The position numbers and the translations under genes were made by a program. Under the pieces are notes generated by a model. That model searched no databases and was not told the origin of the DNA. It saw only the letters and a list, made by a program, of their open reading frames with translations. 7,688 bases of DNA from Clostridia bacterium (GTDB lineage: Bacteria; Bacillota; Clostridia; Christensenellales; Borkfalkiaceae). Positions 1-7,045 of this stretch are shown here, piece after piece. Within the stretch, counting starts at the first letter, position 1. Every line of letters begins with the position of its first letter. The stretch is from assembly GCA_017646555.1 (NCBI GenBank), contig JAGCMG010000044.1, positions 1 to 7,688 on the forward strand, given 5' to 3'.

Positions 1-106
1 CAAAGAGCGCGTCGTTAAAAGTATTCGTGTAGCCACTTGTCCTTTTTCCGCAATAGCCCTTAGTTACACCTGCTAAAAGCGCGACTAATAAAAATAGATA
101 GCCCAT
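1..106 (-). CDS. Probable EamA/DMT-type membrane transporter, N-terminal fragment cut by the window edge
   Basis: An open frame begins with ATG at 106 and runs off the window start without a stop, giving 35 codons. The peptide begins MGYLFLLVALLAGVTKGYCG: a hydrophobic helix (about residues 3-15) followed by a GYxGK-like turn. This start resembles small-molecule exporters of the EamA (drug/metabolite transporter) superfamily, but the assignment rests on one helix and memory of family starts, so it is tentative. A purine-rich ribosome binding site (AAAGGAAAG) sits about 4-12 bases upstream, and a good promoter lies at 170-142, so the start is well supported. The gene follows the operon terminator and has its own promoter, so it is probably a separate transcription unit on the same strand. 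What it transports cannot be told from this fragment. Confidence 0.6.
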   Translation of the reverse strand, partial: MGYLFLLVALLAGVTKGYCGKRTSGYTNTFNDALF

Positions 107-141
107 AACTTTCCTTTTATTTAATATTTTTAATCGTTTAG

Positions 142-170
142 ATTATATCACTTTCTTATTTTTATTGCAA
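142..170 (-). promoter_or_regulatory. Sigma70/sigmaA-type promoter for the transporter gene
   Basis: On the minus strand TTGCAA (170-165) is followed after exactly 17 bases by a perfect TATAAT (147-142). Transcription would start near 135 and give a leader of about 30 bases before the ATG at 106. The surrounding DNA (107-256) is very A+T rich and holds no gene. The site is downstream of the operon terminator at 257-282, so the transporter is probably controlled independently. Confidence 0.75.
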
Positions 171-256
171 GAAAATATTTAAATTTACCGTTTATCTTTT
201 ATGATAACTTTACCTTAAAATTAAATATGGTCAAGTTTCATTATACCGTTATACGT

Positions 257-282
257 AAAAAGCACCCACACGGGTGCTTTTT
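257..282. terminator. Bidirectional intrinsic terminator ending the operon
   Basis: An inverted repeat AGCACCC (261-267), loop ACAC, GGGTGCT (272-278) is flanked by an A run (257-261) and a T run (278-284 on the plus strand). Read on the minus strand it forms a 7-bp G+C-rich hairpin, extendable by A-T pairs to 11, followed by a short U run. It lies 13 bases after the stop codon of the gamma subunit gene. Its symmetry would also let it stop any plus-strand transcription coming from the left. Confidence 0.88.
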
Positions 283-295
283 TTGTTTTTTGATA

Positions 296-826
296 TTAAT
301 AGTTATAACCAGCTGTTAATGCTTTAACGTTTGCTTCTAACAAGTCTTGGTGACGAGCAGAAACAACTTTTTTCATTGCTTCACAAGCGTTTTCTAAAGT
401 AACGATACCCGTTTCTTTAATCATTTTACCAACCATTATCATATTAGCAAGGGTTGGAATACCAAGTTCGTTTGCAAGTTTAGTTGCTGGAATATAGTAT
501 GCGTTTACGTCGTTTCTAACGGCTTCACGCGCGATTAAAGTGCTATCGATTACGATTTTACCGCCTTTTACAACGTCCTTTTCATACTTATCGAAAGAAG
601 GTAAATTCATAACGATAAGAACGTCAGGCTTAGCAACGATAGGCGAACCGATAGGTTCGTCGCTAATAATAACGCTACAGTTTGCCGTACCACCACGCAT
701 TTCAGGGCCGTAAGACGGTAACCAACTAACTTGTTTATCTTCAAAAAGACCTTCGTAAGCAAGACATTTACCTGCAAAAAGTACGCCTTGACCACCGAAA
801 CCTGCTATAAGAATTTGTGTAGTCAT
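296..826 (-). CDS. 2-oxoacid:ferredoxin oxidoreductase, gamma subunit
   Basis: This 176-residue protein is the gamma subunit of a CoA-dependent 2-oxoacid:ferredoxin oxidoreductase, a cytoplasmic complex that interconverts a 2-oxoacid plus CoA with acyl-CoA, CO2 and reduced ferredoxin. The family signature is clear: GFGGQGV at residues 9-15 and YGPEMRGGTANC at 39-50, with length typical for separate gamma subunits (about 175-195). In this family the gamma domain helps form the CoA pocket and complete the active site. The ATG at 826 lies two bases after the beta subunit stop. Its ribosome binding site, AAGGGGGA, lies inside the last codons of the beta gene, indicating translational coupling. 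It is the last gene of the operon, with a strong terminator just downstream. The substrate (branched-chain, aryl or 2-oxoglutarate) cannot be read from this subunit; the alpha subunit and ilvE favour branched-chain. Confidence 0.93.
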   Translation of the reverse strand: MTTQILIAGFGGQGVLFAGKCLAYEGLFEDKQVSWLPSYGPEMRGGTANCSVIISDEPIGSPIVAKPDVLIVMNLPSFDKYEKDVVKGGKIVIDSTLIAREAVRNDVNAYYIPATKLANELGIPTLANMIMVGKMIKETGIVTLENACEAMKKVVSARHQDLLEANVKALTAGYNY

Positions 827-828
827 AA

Positions 829-1581
829 TTATTCCCCCTTTTCGTCGGCGCTTCTATCTTTATACACGCCAAGTGGATAATAAGGTATCATTTTTTCGTC
901 AACCCATTGAAGTGCCTTTTGTGGCGTTAAACCCCAGTTGGTAGGACAGGTTGAAACGACTTCGATAAGTGAAAAGCCTTTGCCTTCAACTTGATTACGG
1001 AAAGCCTTTAAGATAGCCTTTTTAGCGTTCTTAACGTTCTTAACGTTGTTAACGGCAACTCTTTCGATATAGTAAGGCGCGTCAAGTGTAGAAAGCATTT
1101 CGCTAACCTTAATAGGAAGACCTTGCGTTTTAGGGTCTCTACCGTATGGCGAAGTTTGGGTTACTTGACCTGGTAATGAAGTAGGCGCCATTTGACCACC
1201 CGTCATACCGTAGATAGCGTTATTTACGAATATAATCGTAATATTTTCGTTACGGGTTGCAGCGTGAACGGTTTCAGCCATACCGATTGATGCAAGGTCG
1301 CCGTCACCTTGATAAGTAAAGATAACGTTATCAGGCATTGCTCTTTTTAAGCCGGTAGCGACTGCTGGCGCTCTACCGTGAGCGGCTTCAACCATATCGC
1401 AAGCAAAATAGTCGTAAGCCATAACGGCGCAACCAACTGGCGCTACGCCGATAGTTTTGCCTTCAACGCCAAGTTCGTCAAGCGCTTCGGCTACGAGGCG
1501 ATGAATAATGCCGTGCGTACAGCCTGGGCAATAGTGTAAAGGCTTATCCGTTAATGAATTAGGTTTCTTAAAAACGTACAT
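829..1581 (-). CDS. 2-oxoacid:ferredoxin oxidoreductase, beta subunit (thiamine pyrophosphate-binding)
   Basis: This 250-residue subunit carries the TPP site and probably the proximal iron-sulfur cluster. The TPP motif is visible as GDGD at residues 92-95, continuing to VNNAIYGMTGGQ (119-130), where the Asn pair and YGMTGGQ are the usual metal and diphosphate contacts. CPGC at 18-21, Cys51 and Cys212 match the spacing of the cysteines that hold a [4Fe-4S] cluster in this family, though this is by analogy. The length is usual for KorB/VorA-type subunits. The start overlaps the alpha stop by one base (TAATG), a classic coupled junction, and the gamma gene follows after two bases. Together with alpha, gamma and the separate ferredoxin this makes a complete four-subunit enzyme. 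No truncation or missing motif is seen. Confidence 0.94.
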   Translation of the reverse strand: MYVFKKPNSLTDKPLHYCPGCTHGIIHRLVAEALDELGVEGKTIGVAPVGCAVMAYDYFACDMVEAAHGRAPAVATGLKRAMPDNVIFTYQGDGDLASIGMAETVHAATRNENITIIFVNNAIYGMTGGQMAPTSLPGQVTQTSPYGRDPKTQGLPIKVSEMLSTLDAPYYIERVAVNNVKNVKNAKKAILKAFRNQVEGKGFSLIEVVSTCPTNWGLTPQKALQWVDEKMIPYYPLGVYKDRSADEKGE

Positions 1582-2639
1582 TATTTTGCCTCCTTAGTAA
1601 GATTGATAATAGATTCAAGCACTTGTTCAGGTGATGGAATCATACCACCGGTACGACTGCAAAGTTTAACCGGTTTTTTACATTCCGTTGCAAGACGAAC
1701 GTCTTCAATCATTTGACCCATAGAAAGTTCAACTGAAAGGAAACCTTTTACCTTGTCAGCAGTTTGTTTTAATACTTTATTTGGGAACGGCCATAAAGTA
1801 ATCGGTCTAATAAGACCTACTTTTACGCCTTGTTTTCTTGCTTCGATAACGGCGTTTTTAGAAATACGCGACGCGATACCGAACGCTACTACGCAGTATT
1901 CTGCGTCGTCCATCATAAATTCTTCATATAAACATTCGTTTTCTTCAATAACCTTGTACTTTTCAAAACGCTCAATATTAGTTCTTTCAAGTTCTTCAGG
2001 GTTAAGATATAAAGAATTGATAATATTATGTTTTCTCTTATTTTGCGTGCCTCTTACTGCCCAAGGTTTTTCAATTTCTTGAACGGTGGTTTCAGGAAGT
2101 TCAACAGGTTCCATCATTTGACCCATTGTGCCGTCTGCTAAAAGCATAACGGGCATTCTATACTTATCAGCCGTATCGAACGCTTTGATGGTGTAGTCAG
2201 CCATTTCTTGAACTGATGCAGGCGCGTAAACGATTAAACGATAGTCGCCGTGTCCACCACCCTTAGTTGCTTGGAAGTAGTCGGATTGTGATGGTTGAAT
2301 ACCACCAAGACCTGGGCCACCACGTTGTACGTTGACGATAAGTGCAGGTAAATCTGCACCGGCGATATAAGAAATACCTTCTTGTTTTAAAGATACCCCT
2401 GGGCTTGAAGAAGACGTCATTACTCTAAACCCAGCGCCAGCCACGCCGTATACCATATTGATTGCCGAAATTTCACTTTCTGCTTGTAAGAAAGTACCAC
2501 CTATTTTAGGCATACGCTTTGCCATATAAGCAGCAATTTCCGTTTGAGGTGTGATAGGATAACCGAAATAATGACGGCATCCTGCTTTAATAGCGGCTTC
2601 CGCTATTGCTTCGTTACCTTTCATCAAAACTTTGCTCAT
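1581..2639 (-). CDS. vorB: 2-oxoacid:ferredoxin oxidoreductase, alpha subunit, VorB-like (3-methyl-2-oxobutanoate type)
   Basis: This 352-residue protein is the alpha subunit, containing the pyrimidine-binding half of the TPP fold and the C-terminal domain II. Recognisable stretches are GYPITPQTEI (26-35), the QAESEISAINMVYG region (52-65), TSSSSPG (75-81) and VQRGGPGLGGIQPSQSD (104-120). Together these closely resemble clostridial proteins annotated as 3-methyl-2-oxobutanoate (2-oxoisovalerate) dehydrogenase subunit VorB. That name points to branched-chain 2-oxoacids, but few such clostridial enzymes have been assayed, so the substrate is an inference that the neighbouring ilvE supports. The ATG at 2639 has a GTGAGGTAA ribosome binding site overlapping the end of the ferredoxin gene, 8 bases away. 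The stop overlaps the beta start by one base. 2-Oxoglutarate or indolepyruvate specificity remains possible. Confidence 0.92.
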   Translation of the reverse strand: MSKVLMKGNEAIAEAAIKAGCRHYFGYPITPQTEIAAYMAKRMPKIGGTFLQAESEISAINMVYGVAGAGFRVMTSSSSPGVSLKQEGISYIAGADLPALIVNVQRGGPGLGGIQPSQSDYFQATKGGGHGDYRLIVYAPASVQEMADYTIKAFDTADKYRMPVMLLADGTMGQMMEPVELPETTVQEIEKPWAVRGTQNKRKHNIINSLYLNPEELERTNIERFEKYKVIEENECLYEEFMMDDAEYCVVAFGIASRISKNAVIEARKQGVKVGLIRPITLWPFPNKVLKQTADKVKGFLSVELSMGQMIEDVRLATECKKPVKLCSRTGGMIPSPEQVLESIINLTKEAK

Positions 2640-2647
2640 AAATTACC

Positions 2648-2854
2648 TCACTTTTCAACCGTAATTACGCAGTCTGGGCACATAGTGGCACAAAACGCGC
2701 AAGCGATACATTTTTCTTGGTCTGTAATTTCTGCAGGAGAATGACCTTTAGCGTTGATTTTATCTTTCGCAAGAACGATAATCTTCTTTGGACAAGCCTC
2801 AACACAAAGGGAGCATCCTTTACACAAATCGGAATTAAAAGTTACCTTTGCCAT
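2648..2854 (-). CDS. 2[4Fe-4S] ferredoxin, delta subunit of the 2-oxoacid oxidoreductase
   Basis: This 68-residue protein has two complete CxxCxxCxxxC-P motifs: Cys11, 14, 17, 21 and Cys49, 52, 55, 59. It is therefore a bacterial-type ferredoxin carrying two [4Fe-4S] clusters. An additional Cys62 follows the second motif. In four-subunit 2-oxoacid:ferredoxin oxidoreductases a protein of this size is the delta subunit, passing electrons between the TPP/cluster site and free ferredoxin. Its place as the first of the four oxidoreductase genes, 8 bases before alpha, fits that role. The start has a strong AAGGAG site with a 7-base spacer. A gap of 50 bases separates it from the ATPase gene upstream, the widest gap among the genes following the synthetase, so the four subunits may form a semi-independent block of the transcript. 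Confidence 0.93.
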   Translation of the reverse strand: MAKVTFNSDLCKGCSLCVEACPKKIIVLAKDKINAKGHSPAEITDQEKCIACAFCATMCPDCVITVEK

Positions 2855-2874
2855 AAGTTTTCTCCTTATTTTTT

Positions 2875-2897
2875 GCTATTTTTTTGCCGTAAATAGC
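2875..2897. repeat. Small inverted repeat in the gap before the ferredoxin gene
   Basis: GCTATTT (2875-2881) and AAATAGC (2891-2897) can pair around a 9-base loop. On the transcribed strand the hairpin is followed by A residues, not a U run, so it does not look like a terminator. It could be an mRNA processing or stability element between the ATPase gene and the oxidoreductase genes, or chance in A+T-rich DNA. Confidence 0.25.
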
Positions 2898-2904
2898 CAA
2901 GTTT

Positions 2905-3585
2905 TTAATCTTTAATATCAAAATATTTTTCTTGCAAAGTAATTTCCATTAAATTTTCGGCAATTACCCCTGTTTTATCAACGACGGTCGTCGCTATAAT
3001 AGGAAGATTAGTCTTTTTAGACAATTCGTTTGCCCTTTCGATAGTTGCGTTTATCGCCTCTGCCGTGGTTTGATTGCCTAAATTTGAATTGTTTATTATT
3101 GCCGTGAATTTTATTTTGCAAGCACTTTCAATTTCACGCATAACTTCTATCGCCTCGTCAGCCGTGGTAGTGAGTGGACGGTAAAAGTTTGCTACGAAAA
3201 TCATTTCGTAATCGTTTTCTTCTAAAATATACGGGGTATATCTACCAAGCGCGTATGCGCCACGGTCGTCACCACCGATATCCATAACGGCGTAAAAATC
3301 TTTTCTTTGCACTAAACTGTACGCTTGTTGTGGAAGGGCTGGCAAGTCAACGTTACTGTTTGCAAATGCTGGGGAAATAAGTTCTATCCCCTTTTCTTTA
3401 AGCAGTTTTTCGCTATCTTTCGTTCTAAAATACGGATTGACTATGTCAAGGTCTGCCATTTTAACCGAAAGCCCCTTTTCACGCATAGAAAGCGCAAAGT
3501 TTACGGCAAGGTTGGTTTTACCACTACCGTAATGCCCTAAAAACATCGTTACGCGCTTGTATTTATAATCGCTAAAATTAGCCAT
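2905..3585 (-). CDS. P-loop ATPase of the MinD/ParA/ArsA-like (SIMIBI) type, function unknown
   Basis: This 226-residue soluble protein has a Walker A motif GHYGSGKT (17-24, catalytic Lys23), an Asp-containing DLDIVNPYFR motif (45-54) typical of SIMIBI ATPases, and a Walker B-like VMDIGGDDRGA (100-110). It has one cysteine (Cys156) and no CxxC pair, so it is not an ApbC/Mrp-type iron-sulfur carrier by its residues. It has no partner resembling a chromosome-partitioning ParB. The start overlaps the ilvE stop by 8 bases (ATGGCTAA), so translation is probably coupled; the nearest GGAG lies about 15 bases upstream, which is too far to act well alone. Its place between ilvE and the oxidoreductase suggests a job in maturation, cofactor loading or assembly of that enzyme, but this is only a guess from position. 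Confidence 0.85.
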   Translation of the reverse strand: MANFSDYKYKRVTMFLGHYGSGKTNLAVNFALSMREKGLSVKMADLDIVNPYFRTKDSEKLLKEKGIELISPAFANSNVDLPALPQQAYSLVQRKDFYAVMDIGGDDRGAYALGRYTPYILEENDYEMIFVANFYRPLTTTADEAIEVMREIESACKIKFTAIINNSNLGNQTTAEAINATIERANELSKKTNLPIIATTVVDKTGVIAENLMEITLQEKYFDIKD

Positions 3586-4657
3586 TGCAAACGACGATGC
3601 TCCAACCGTTTTCGTCTTTTACCTTGCCCCATTGAATACCGGTAAGGTTATCGTAAAGTTTTTGGGTTACTTGACCTATTTGGTTATTTGAAACCATATA
3701 TTCTTCGCCGTTGTATGCTAAAAAGCCGATAGGCGATACTACTGCAGCAGTACCCGTGCCCCACGCTTCTTCTAAAGTGCCGTTCTTTGCAGCCTCGAAA
3801 AGTTCGTCTACGGAAATAAGTCTTTCTTCTACTTCGTAGCCCCAACCCTTTAAGAGTTCTAAACAAGATTTTCTGGTAATACCAGGAAGAATTGAGCCAG
3901 TGAGCGCAGGCGTTACGATTTTGCCGTTGATTTTGAACATTACGTTCATAGCGCCAACTTCTTCGATATATTTTCTTTCAACGCCGTCAAGCCATAATAC
4001 TTGGGTATAGCCGTTCTTTTCAGCGCGTTGACCTGCTCTTAAACTTGCAGCGTAGTTACCACCACATTTAGCGTAACCGGTACCACCCCTAACTGCTCTT
4101 ACGTCTTCCGATTCGATAGCGATTTTAACAGGCTTAATGCCTTCTGCATAATACGCGCCAACCGGTGAACAAATTACCACGAACACTGCGTTATTTACTG
4201 CGTGAACGCCAAGGTGTGGGTCGTTACCGTAAATGTACGGACGAATATAAAGCGAAGTGCCTTCGCTACGTGGAATCCAGTCTTTTTCAAGTTCAACCAA
4301 AGTTTGTAAAATATCAAGACAGCCTTCTTCGTCAAGTTGTGGTAAACATAAACGTTCAGCACTGGTATTTAAACGCTTAACGTTTTCAAGTGGTCTAAAA
4401 AGTCTAATCGTGCCGTCAACTGCGCGATATGCTTTCATACCTTCGAAAATTTCAGCGCCGTAGTGGAAAACGGTTGATGCTGGGTGGGTAGGAATAGGCC
4501 CAAACGGCACTATTCTTGCGTCGTGCCAGCCTTCGTCTTTTGAATATTCCATAATAAACATATGGTCGGTGAAAATTTTACCAAAACCGAGTTTGCTTTC
4601 ATCAACTGGTTTTTGTTTAGGAGTAGTTGTTTTTGTAATTTTGATATCGTATTTCAT
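3578..4657 (-). CDS. ilvE: Branched-chain amino acid aminotransferase
   Basis: This 359-residue cytoplasmic enzyme is a fold-type IV, PLP-dependent aminotransferase of the long (group II, BCAT-like) branched-chain class. It exchanges amino groups between glutamate and the 2-oxoacids of valine, leucine and isoleucine. The PLP lysine is very likely Lys197 in GTGYAKCGGNYAAS. Other family marks are FHYGAEIFEGMKAYR (64-78), YIRPYIYG (137-144), EEVGAMNVMF (232-241) and GTAAVVSPIG (302-311). The ATG at 4657 is preceded by GGAG with an 8-base spacer, and the gene begins 32 bases after the synthetase stop. It links the 2-oxoacid of the neighbouring oxidoreductase to an amino acid, so it closes the proposed acid to acyl-CoA to 2-oxoacid to amino acid route, or opens the reverse degradation. 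The family assignment is secure; the physiological direction is not. Confidence 0.95.
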   Translation of the reverse strand: MKYDIKITKTTTPKQKPVDESKLGFGKIFTDHMFIMEYSKDEGWHDARIVPFGPIPTHPASTVFHYGAEIFEGMKAYRAVDGTIRLFRPLENVKRLNTSAERLCLPQLDEEGCLDILQTLVELEKDWIPRSEGTSLYIRPYIYGNDPHLGVHAVNNAVFVVICSPVGAYYAEGIKPVKIAIESEDVRAVRGGTGYAKCGGNYAASLRAGQRAEKNGYTQVLWLDGVERKYIEEVGAMNVMFKINGKIVTPALTGSILPGITRKSCLELLKGWGYEVEERLISVDELFEAAKNGTLEEAWGTGTAAVVSPIGFLAYNGEEYMVSNNQIGQVTQKLYDNLTGIQWGKVKDENGWSIVVCNG

Positions 4658-4689
4658 ATCTATATCTCCATTTATTGATTTTAAGTTTA

Positions 4690-4989
4690 TTATAACTTAT
4701 TTCTTTGAATTTTTCCGCTTACCGTCTTAGGAAGTTCATCTCTAAACACGACTACCCTTGGGTATTTATAAGGTGCGGTTCTTTGTTTAACGTAGTCTTG
4801 AATTTCTTTCTTTAATTCTTCGGTAGGTTCGGTGCCTTTTGTTAAAACGATACTTGCTTTAACTACTTGACCACGAACTTCGTCAGGCATTGCCGAAACC
4901 CCACATTCTAATACGTAAGGAAGTTCCATAATAACGTTTTCGATTTCAAACGGTCCTATACGATAGCCCGAAGATTTAATAACGTCGTC
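4690..4989 (-). repeat. Direct repeat, copy 1: 3' end of the synthetase gene
   Basis: This 300-base stretch aligns without any gap to 7389-7688 (offset 2699 bases). I count about 31 mismatches by eye, or about 90% identity, most of them silent or conservative. The similarity stops right at the stop codon, and the downstream sequences are unrelated. The repeat comes from tandem duplication of the synthetase gene; the true length extends past the window edge. Confidence 0.9.
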
Positions 4990-6987
4990 AACACGGCCAA
5001 CGTACCAAAAATACCCGTCTTCATCACGCCAAGCAGTATCGCCGGTATGATATAAGCCGTCGCGCTTACATTCTGCCGTCTTTTCGTCGTCGGTATAGTA
5101 GCCCTTGAATAAACCACACGGGTCACCCTTTGAAATATCGATACAAATTTCGCCCGTTTCGCCGACTGCAACCGTTTTACCGTCGCCGTCAACGAGTTTA
5201 ATGTTATAAAGTGGAACGGGTTTACCCATTGAGCCAAGTCTAGTTTTAGTACCGGTAAGGTTTGCTACGGCAACCGTCGTTTCCGTTTGACCGAAACCTT
5301 CCATAATTTGTAAGCCGGTAGCCTTTTCGAACTGACGGAACACTTCAGGATTTAACGCTTCACCAGCCGTCGTCATATGTTCGATTGAAGATAAATCAAA
5401 ACGCGAAAGGTCTTGTTTTATCATCATGCGTAGCATCGTAGGTGGCGCACAGAAAGTCGTAATATTGTATTTAGCAAACATAGGTAACATTTCGTTAGCG
5501 TCAAATCTATCGAAGTCGTAAACGAAAATACCTGCTTCAGACAACCATTGACCGTAAATTTTACCCCAAGCGGCTTTTGCCCAGCCCGTATCGGAAATGG
5601 TTAAATGTAAACCGTCCGGATTTACTGCTTGCCAGTATTTTGCCGTTATAAAATGCCCTAACGGATATTTATAACAATGCGTTGCAATTTTTGGATAGCC
5701 AGTCGTGCCAGAAGTAAAATACATAAGCATAGGGTCGTCGCCACAAGGTGAGTTTTCATCCCTATTGAGTTTGCCCGTGTAAAGACAGTATTCTTCGTCG
5801 AAACTTCTCCACCCGTCCCTTTTAGCGTTTACGATTAACTTATGTTCAAGCGTAGGGGTTGAAATTTCTGCCTTTTCGATTTCTTCAGGAACGCCGTCGT
5901 CAGGTGTAGAAATAATCATTTTTACGCCTGCTTTGTTTATTCTATAAGTAATGTCTTTTTCTTTAAGTTGGTTCGTTGCAGGTATTGCAACTGCGCCTAA
6001 CTTATGTAAAGCAGTCATTATAAACCAGAATTGATAATGGCGCTTTAATATAAGCATAACTTTATCGCCTTTTTTTATGCCGAGCGATTTAAAGTAGTTT
6101 GCCGGTTGGTTGGAATATCTTTTAATATCGGTAAAAGTAAACCTTTTTTCGTTAAAGTTTTTATCAACGTGAAGCATTGCCACTTTTTCAGGCTCTCTTT
6201 CCGCGATAGCGTCAACGACGTCAAAACCAAAGTTGAAAGTTTCTTCGTTATTAAAAGAAATTTCTTTAAGCGCGCCGTTATCGTCTTCAATAGGTCTAAT
6301 AAACTTTTTCCATACCCTATCTTCGTCAGCGATTGACTTTTTCATAGGAATATCGATAAGTTGTCTTGACCCTGCGTGAATAATTTTATCAATAGGCTCA
6401 CTCGTAGGGTTTAATACGATTGCATAGAAAACACAATCTTCGCCGTCGGCTGCAACCATACCGTGTGGCATAGAACTATCGTAATAAATACTGTCGCCTT
6501 TACGAAGTAATTCTATATGGTCGCCAACTTGTACTCTTAACGCACCCGATATAACTATATCTAATTCTTGACCTTCGTGCGTTGTGAGTTCGATTTGTTG
6601 ACTGTTAGATTTTTCGTTATAGTCGCAAATAACGTAAAGTGGTTCGGCAATACGGTTTTTAAATGCCGATGCAAGGTTATAATAAGTCATTCCGTGCGCT
6701 TTTTGGATTTTTTGACCTTCGCCTTGACGGGTAACGGTATAACCTGCTAATTTAGGGCTTGTACCCTCGATAATATCGGTTACGTCTACGTTAAGTGCTT
6801 GCGCGCAACGATATAAAAACGCGAAGTTTAAGTCGCTATTACCTTGTTCACACAATAAATATTCGTCTTCACTAACGCCGGTCTTTTGCGCCATTTCTAA
6901 AACTGAAAGACCAACGATTTCACGCAAGGTTTTAATTCTTTGCGCCATTTCCTGAATTTTATATTCAAGAGAATTTAAATTGTCCAT
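4690..6987 (-). CDS. HTH-cupin-acyl-CoA synthetase fusion (AMP-forming)
   Basis: This 765-residue protein has three parts. Residues about 14-72 form an XRE-type helix-turn-helix. Residues about 118-193 form a cupin with His137, Glu141 and His175 as possible ligands. Residues about 250-765 form an AMP-forming acyl-CoA synthetase resembling the acetyl/medium-chain family. Catalytic motifs are intact: FTSGTTGYPK (424-433), GFGQTET (564-570), YHTGD (646-650), GRVDDVIKSSGYR (664-676) and PKTVSGKIQR (753-762), with Lys759 the expected adenylation lysine. The reaction is carboxylic acid plus ATP plus CoA to acyl-CoA, AMP and PPi. The substrate is unknown; the context suggests a branched-chain short acid. 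The start at 6987 is fixed by AAGGAGG just upstream. The first part looks like a whole HTH-cupin regulator (about 190 residues) joined to an enzyme, so it may sense the acid or regulate DNA. It is the first gene after the T-box leader. Confidence 0.92.
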   Translation of the reverse strand: MDNLNSLEYKIQEMAQRIKTLREIVGLSVLEMAQKTGVSEDEYLLCEQGNSDLNFAFLYRCAQALNVDVTDIIEGTSPKLAGYTVTRQGEGQKIQKAHGMTYYNLASAFKNRIAEPLYVICDYNEKSNSQQIELTTHEGQELDIVISGALRVQVGDHIELLRKGDSIYYDSSMPHGMVAADGEDCVFYAIVLNPTSEPIDKIIHAGSRQLIDIPMKKSIADEDRVWKKFIRPIEDDNGALKEISFNNEETFNFGFDVVDAIAEREPEKVAMLHVDKNFNEKRFTFTDIKRYSNQPANYFKSLGIKKGDKVMLILKRHYQFWFIMTALHKLGAVAIPATNQLKEKDITYRINKAGVKMIISTPDDGVPEEIEKAEISTPTLEHKLIVNAKRDGWRSFDEEYCLYTGKLNRDENSPCGDDPMLMYFTSGTTGYPKIATHCYKYPLGHFITAKYWQAVNPDGLHLTISDTGWAKAAWGKIYGQWLSEAGIFVYDFDRFDANEMLPMFAKYNITTFCAPPTMLRMMIKQDLSRFDLSSIEHMTTAGEALNPEVFRQFEKATGLQIMEGFGQTETTVAVANLTGTKTRLGSMGKPVPLYNIKLVDGDGKTVAVGETGEICIDISKGDPCGLFKGYYTDDEKTAECKRDGLYHTGDTAWRDEDGYFWYVGRVDDVIKSSGYRIGPFEIENVIMELPYVLECGVSAMPDEVRGQVVKASIVLTKGTEPTEELKKEIQDYVKQRTAPYKYPRVVVFRDELPKTVSGKIQRNKL

Positions 6988-6992
6988 TAACT

Positions 6993-6999
6993 CCTCCTT
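6993..6999 (-). promoter_or_regulatory. Strong ribosome binding site of the fusion synthetase
   Basis: AAGGAGG (6999-6993), part of AAGGAGGAG, lies 5 bases before the ATG at 6987 and fixes this start over internal Met codons such as Met14. It follows the leader terminator directly and is not obviously paired with it, which supports control by transcription attenuation, not by hiding the ribosome site. Confidence 0.85.
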
Positions 7000-7004
7000 G
7001 GGCT

Positions 7005-7045
7005 AAAACAAACACTCGCCCCAAAAAACTTTTGAGACGAGCGTC
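7005..7045 (-). terminator. Intrinsic terminator of the T-box leader
   Basis: On the minus strand GACGCTCGTCTC (7045-7034) pairs with the complementary stretch starting GGGGCGAGTG (7022-7013) and running a few bases further, including several G-U wobbles. An A run and a T run extend the stem toward a tiny loop. The hairpin is followed by TTTGTTTT. Its 5' arm (GACGCTC) is also needed by the antiterminator, so the two structures exclude each other, as expected for a T-box. Confidence 0.88.

Noticed and set aside
212..234. TTGACC as a second -35 element upstream of the transporter gene
   Set aside because: No acceptable -10 element follows at 16-18 bases, whereas 170-142 has correct spacing and a perfect TATAAT.
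1753..2082. Plus-strand open frame of 109 codons
   Set aside because: It lies wholly inside the alpha subunit gene on the other strand, has no recognisable motif and no fitting ribosome binding site. The other plus-strand frames inside the genes are rejected for the same reason.
296..2854. Calling the oxidoreductase a 2-oxoglutarate (Kor) or indolepyruvate (Ior) enzyme
   Set aside because: The four-subunit layout differs from the large IorA/IorB subunits, and the alpha subunit plus ilvE fit branched-chain substrates better. 2-Oxoglutarate is not strictly excluded.
2909..2937. Possible internal promoter TTGCAA-17-TAAAGA at the end of the ATPase gene
   Set aside because: The -10 element matches only about half of the consensus and lies within A+T-rich coding sequence. 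It is not supported without transcript data.
2905..3585. Reading the P-loop protein as a ParA plasmid-partition protein or an ApbC/Mrp iron-sulfur carrier
   Set aside because: There is no ParB-like partner or plasmid context, and the protein has only one cysteine, lacking the CxxC of ApbC/Mrp.
4956..5237. Alternative minus-strand frame of 93 codons
   Set aside because: It is an out-of-frame shadow of the synthetase, whose catalytic motifs run straight through this stretch.
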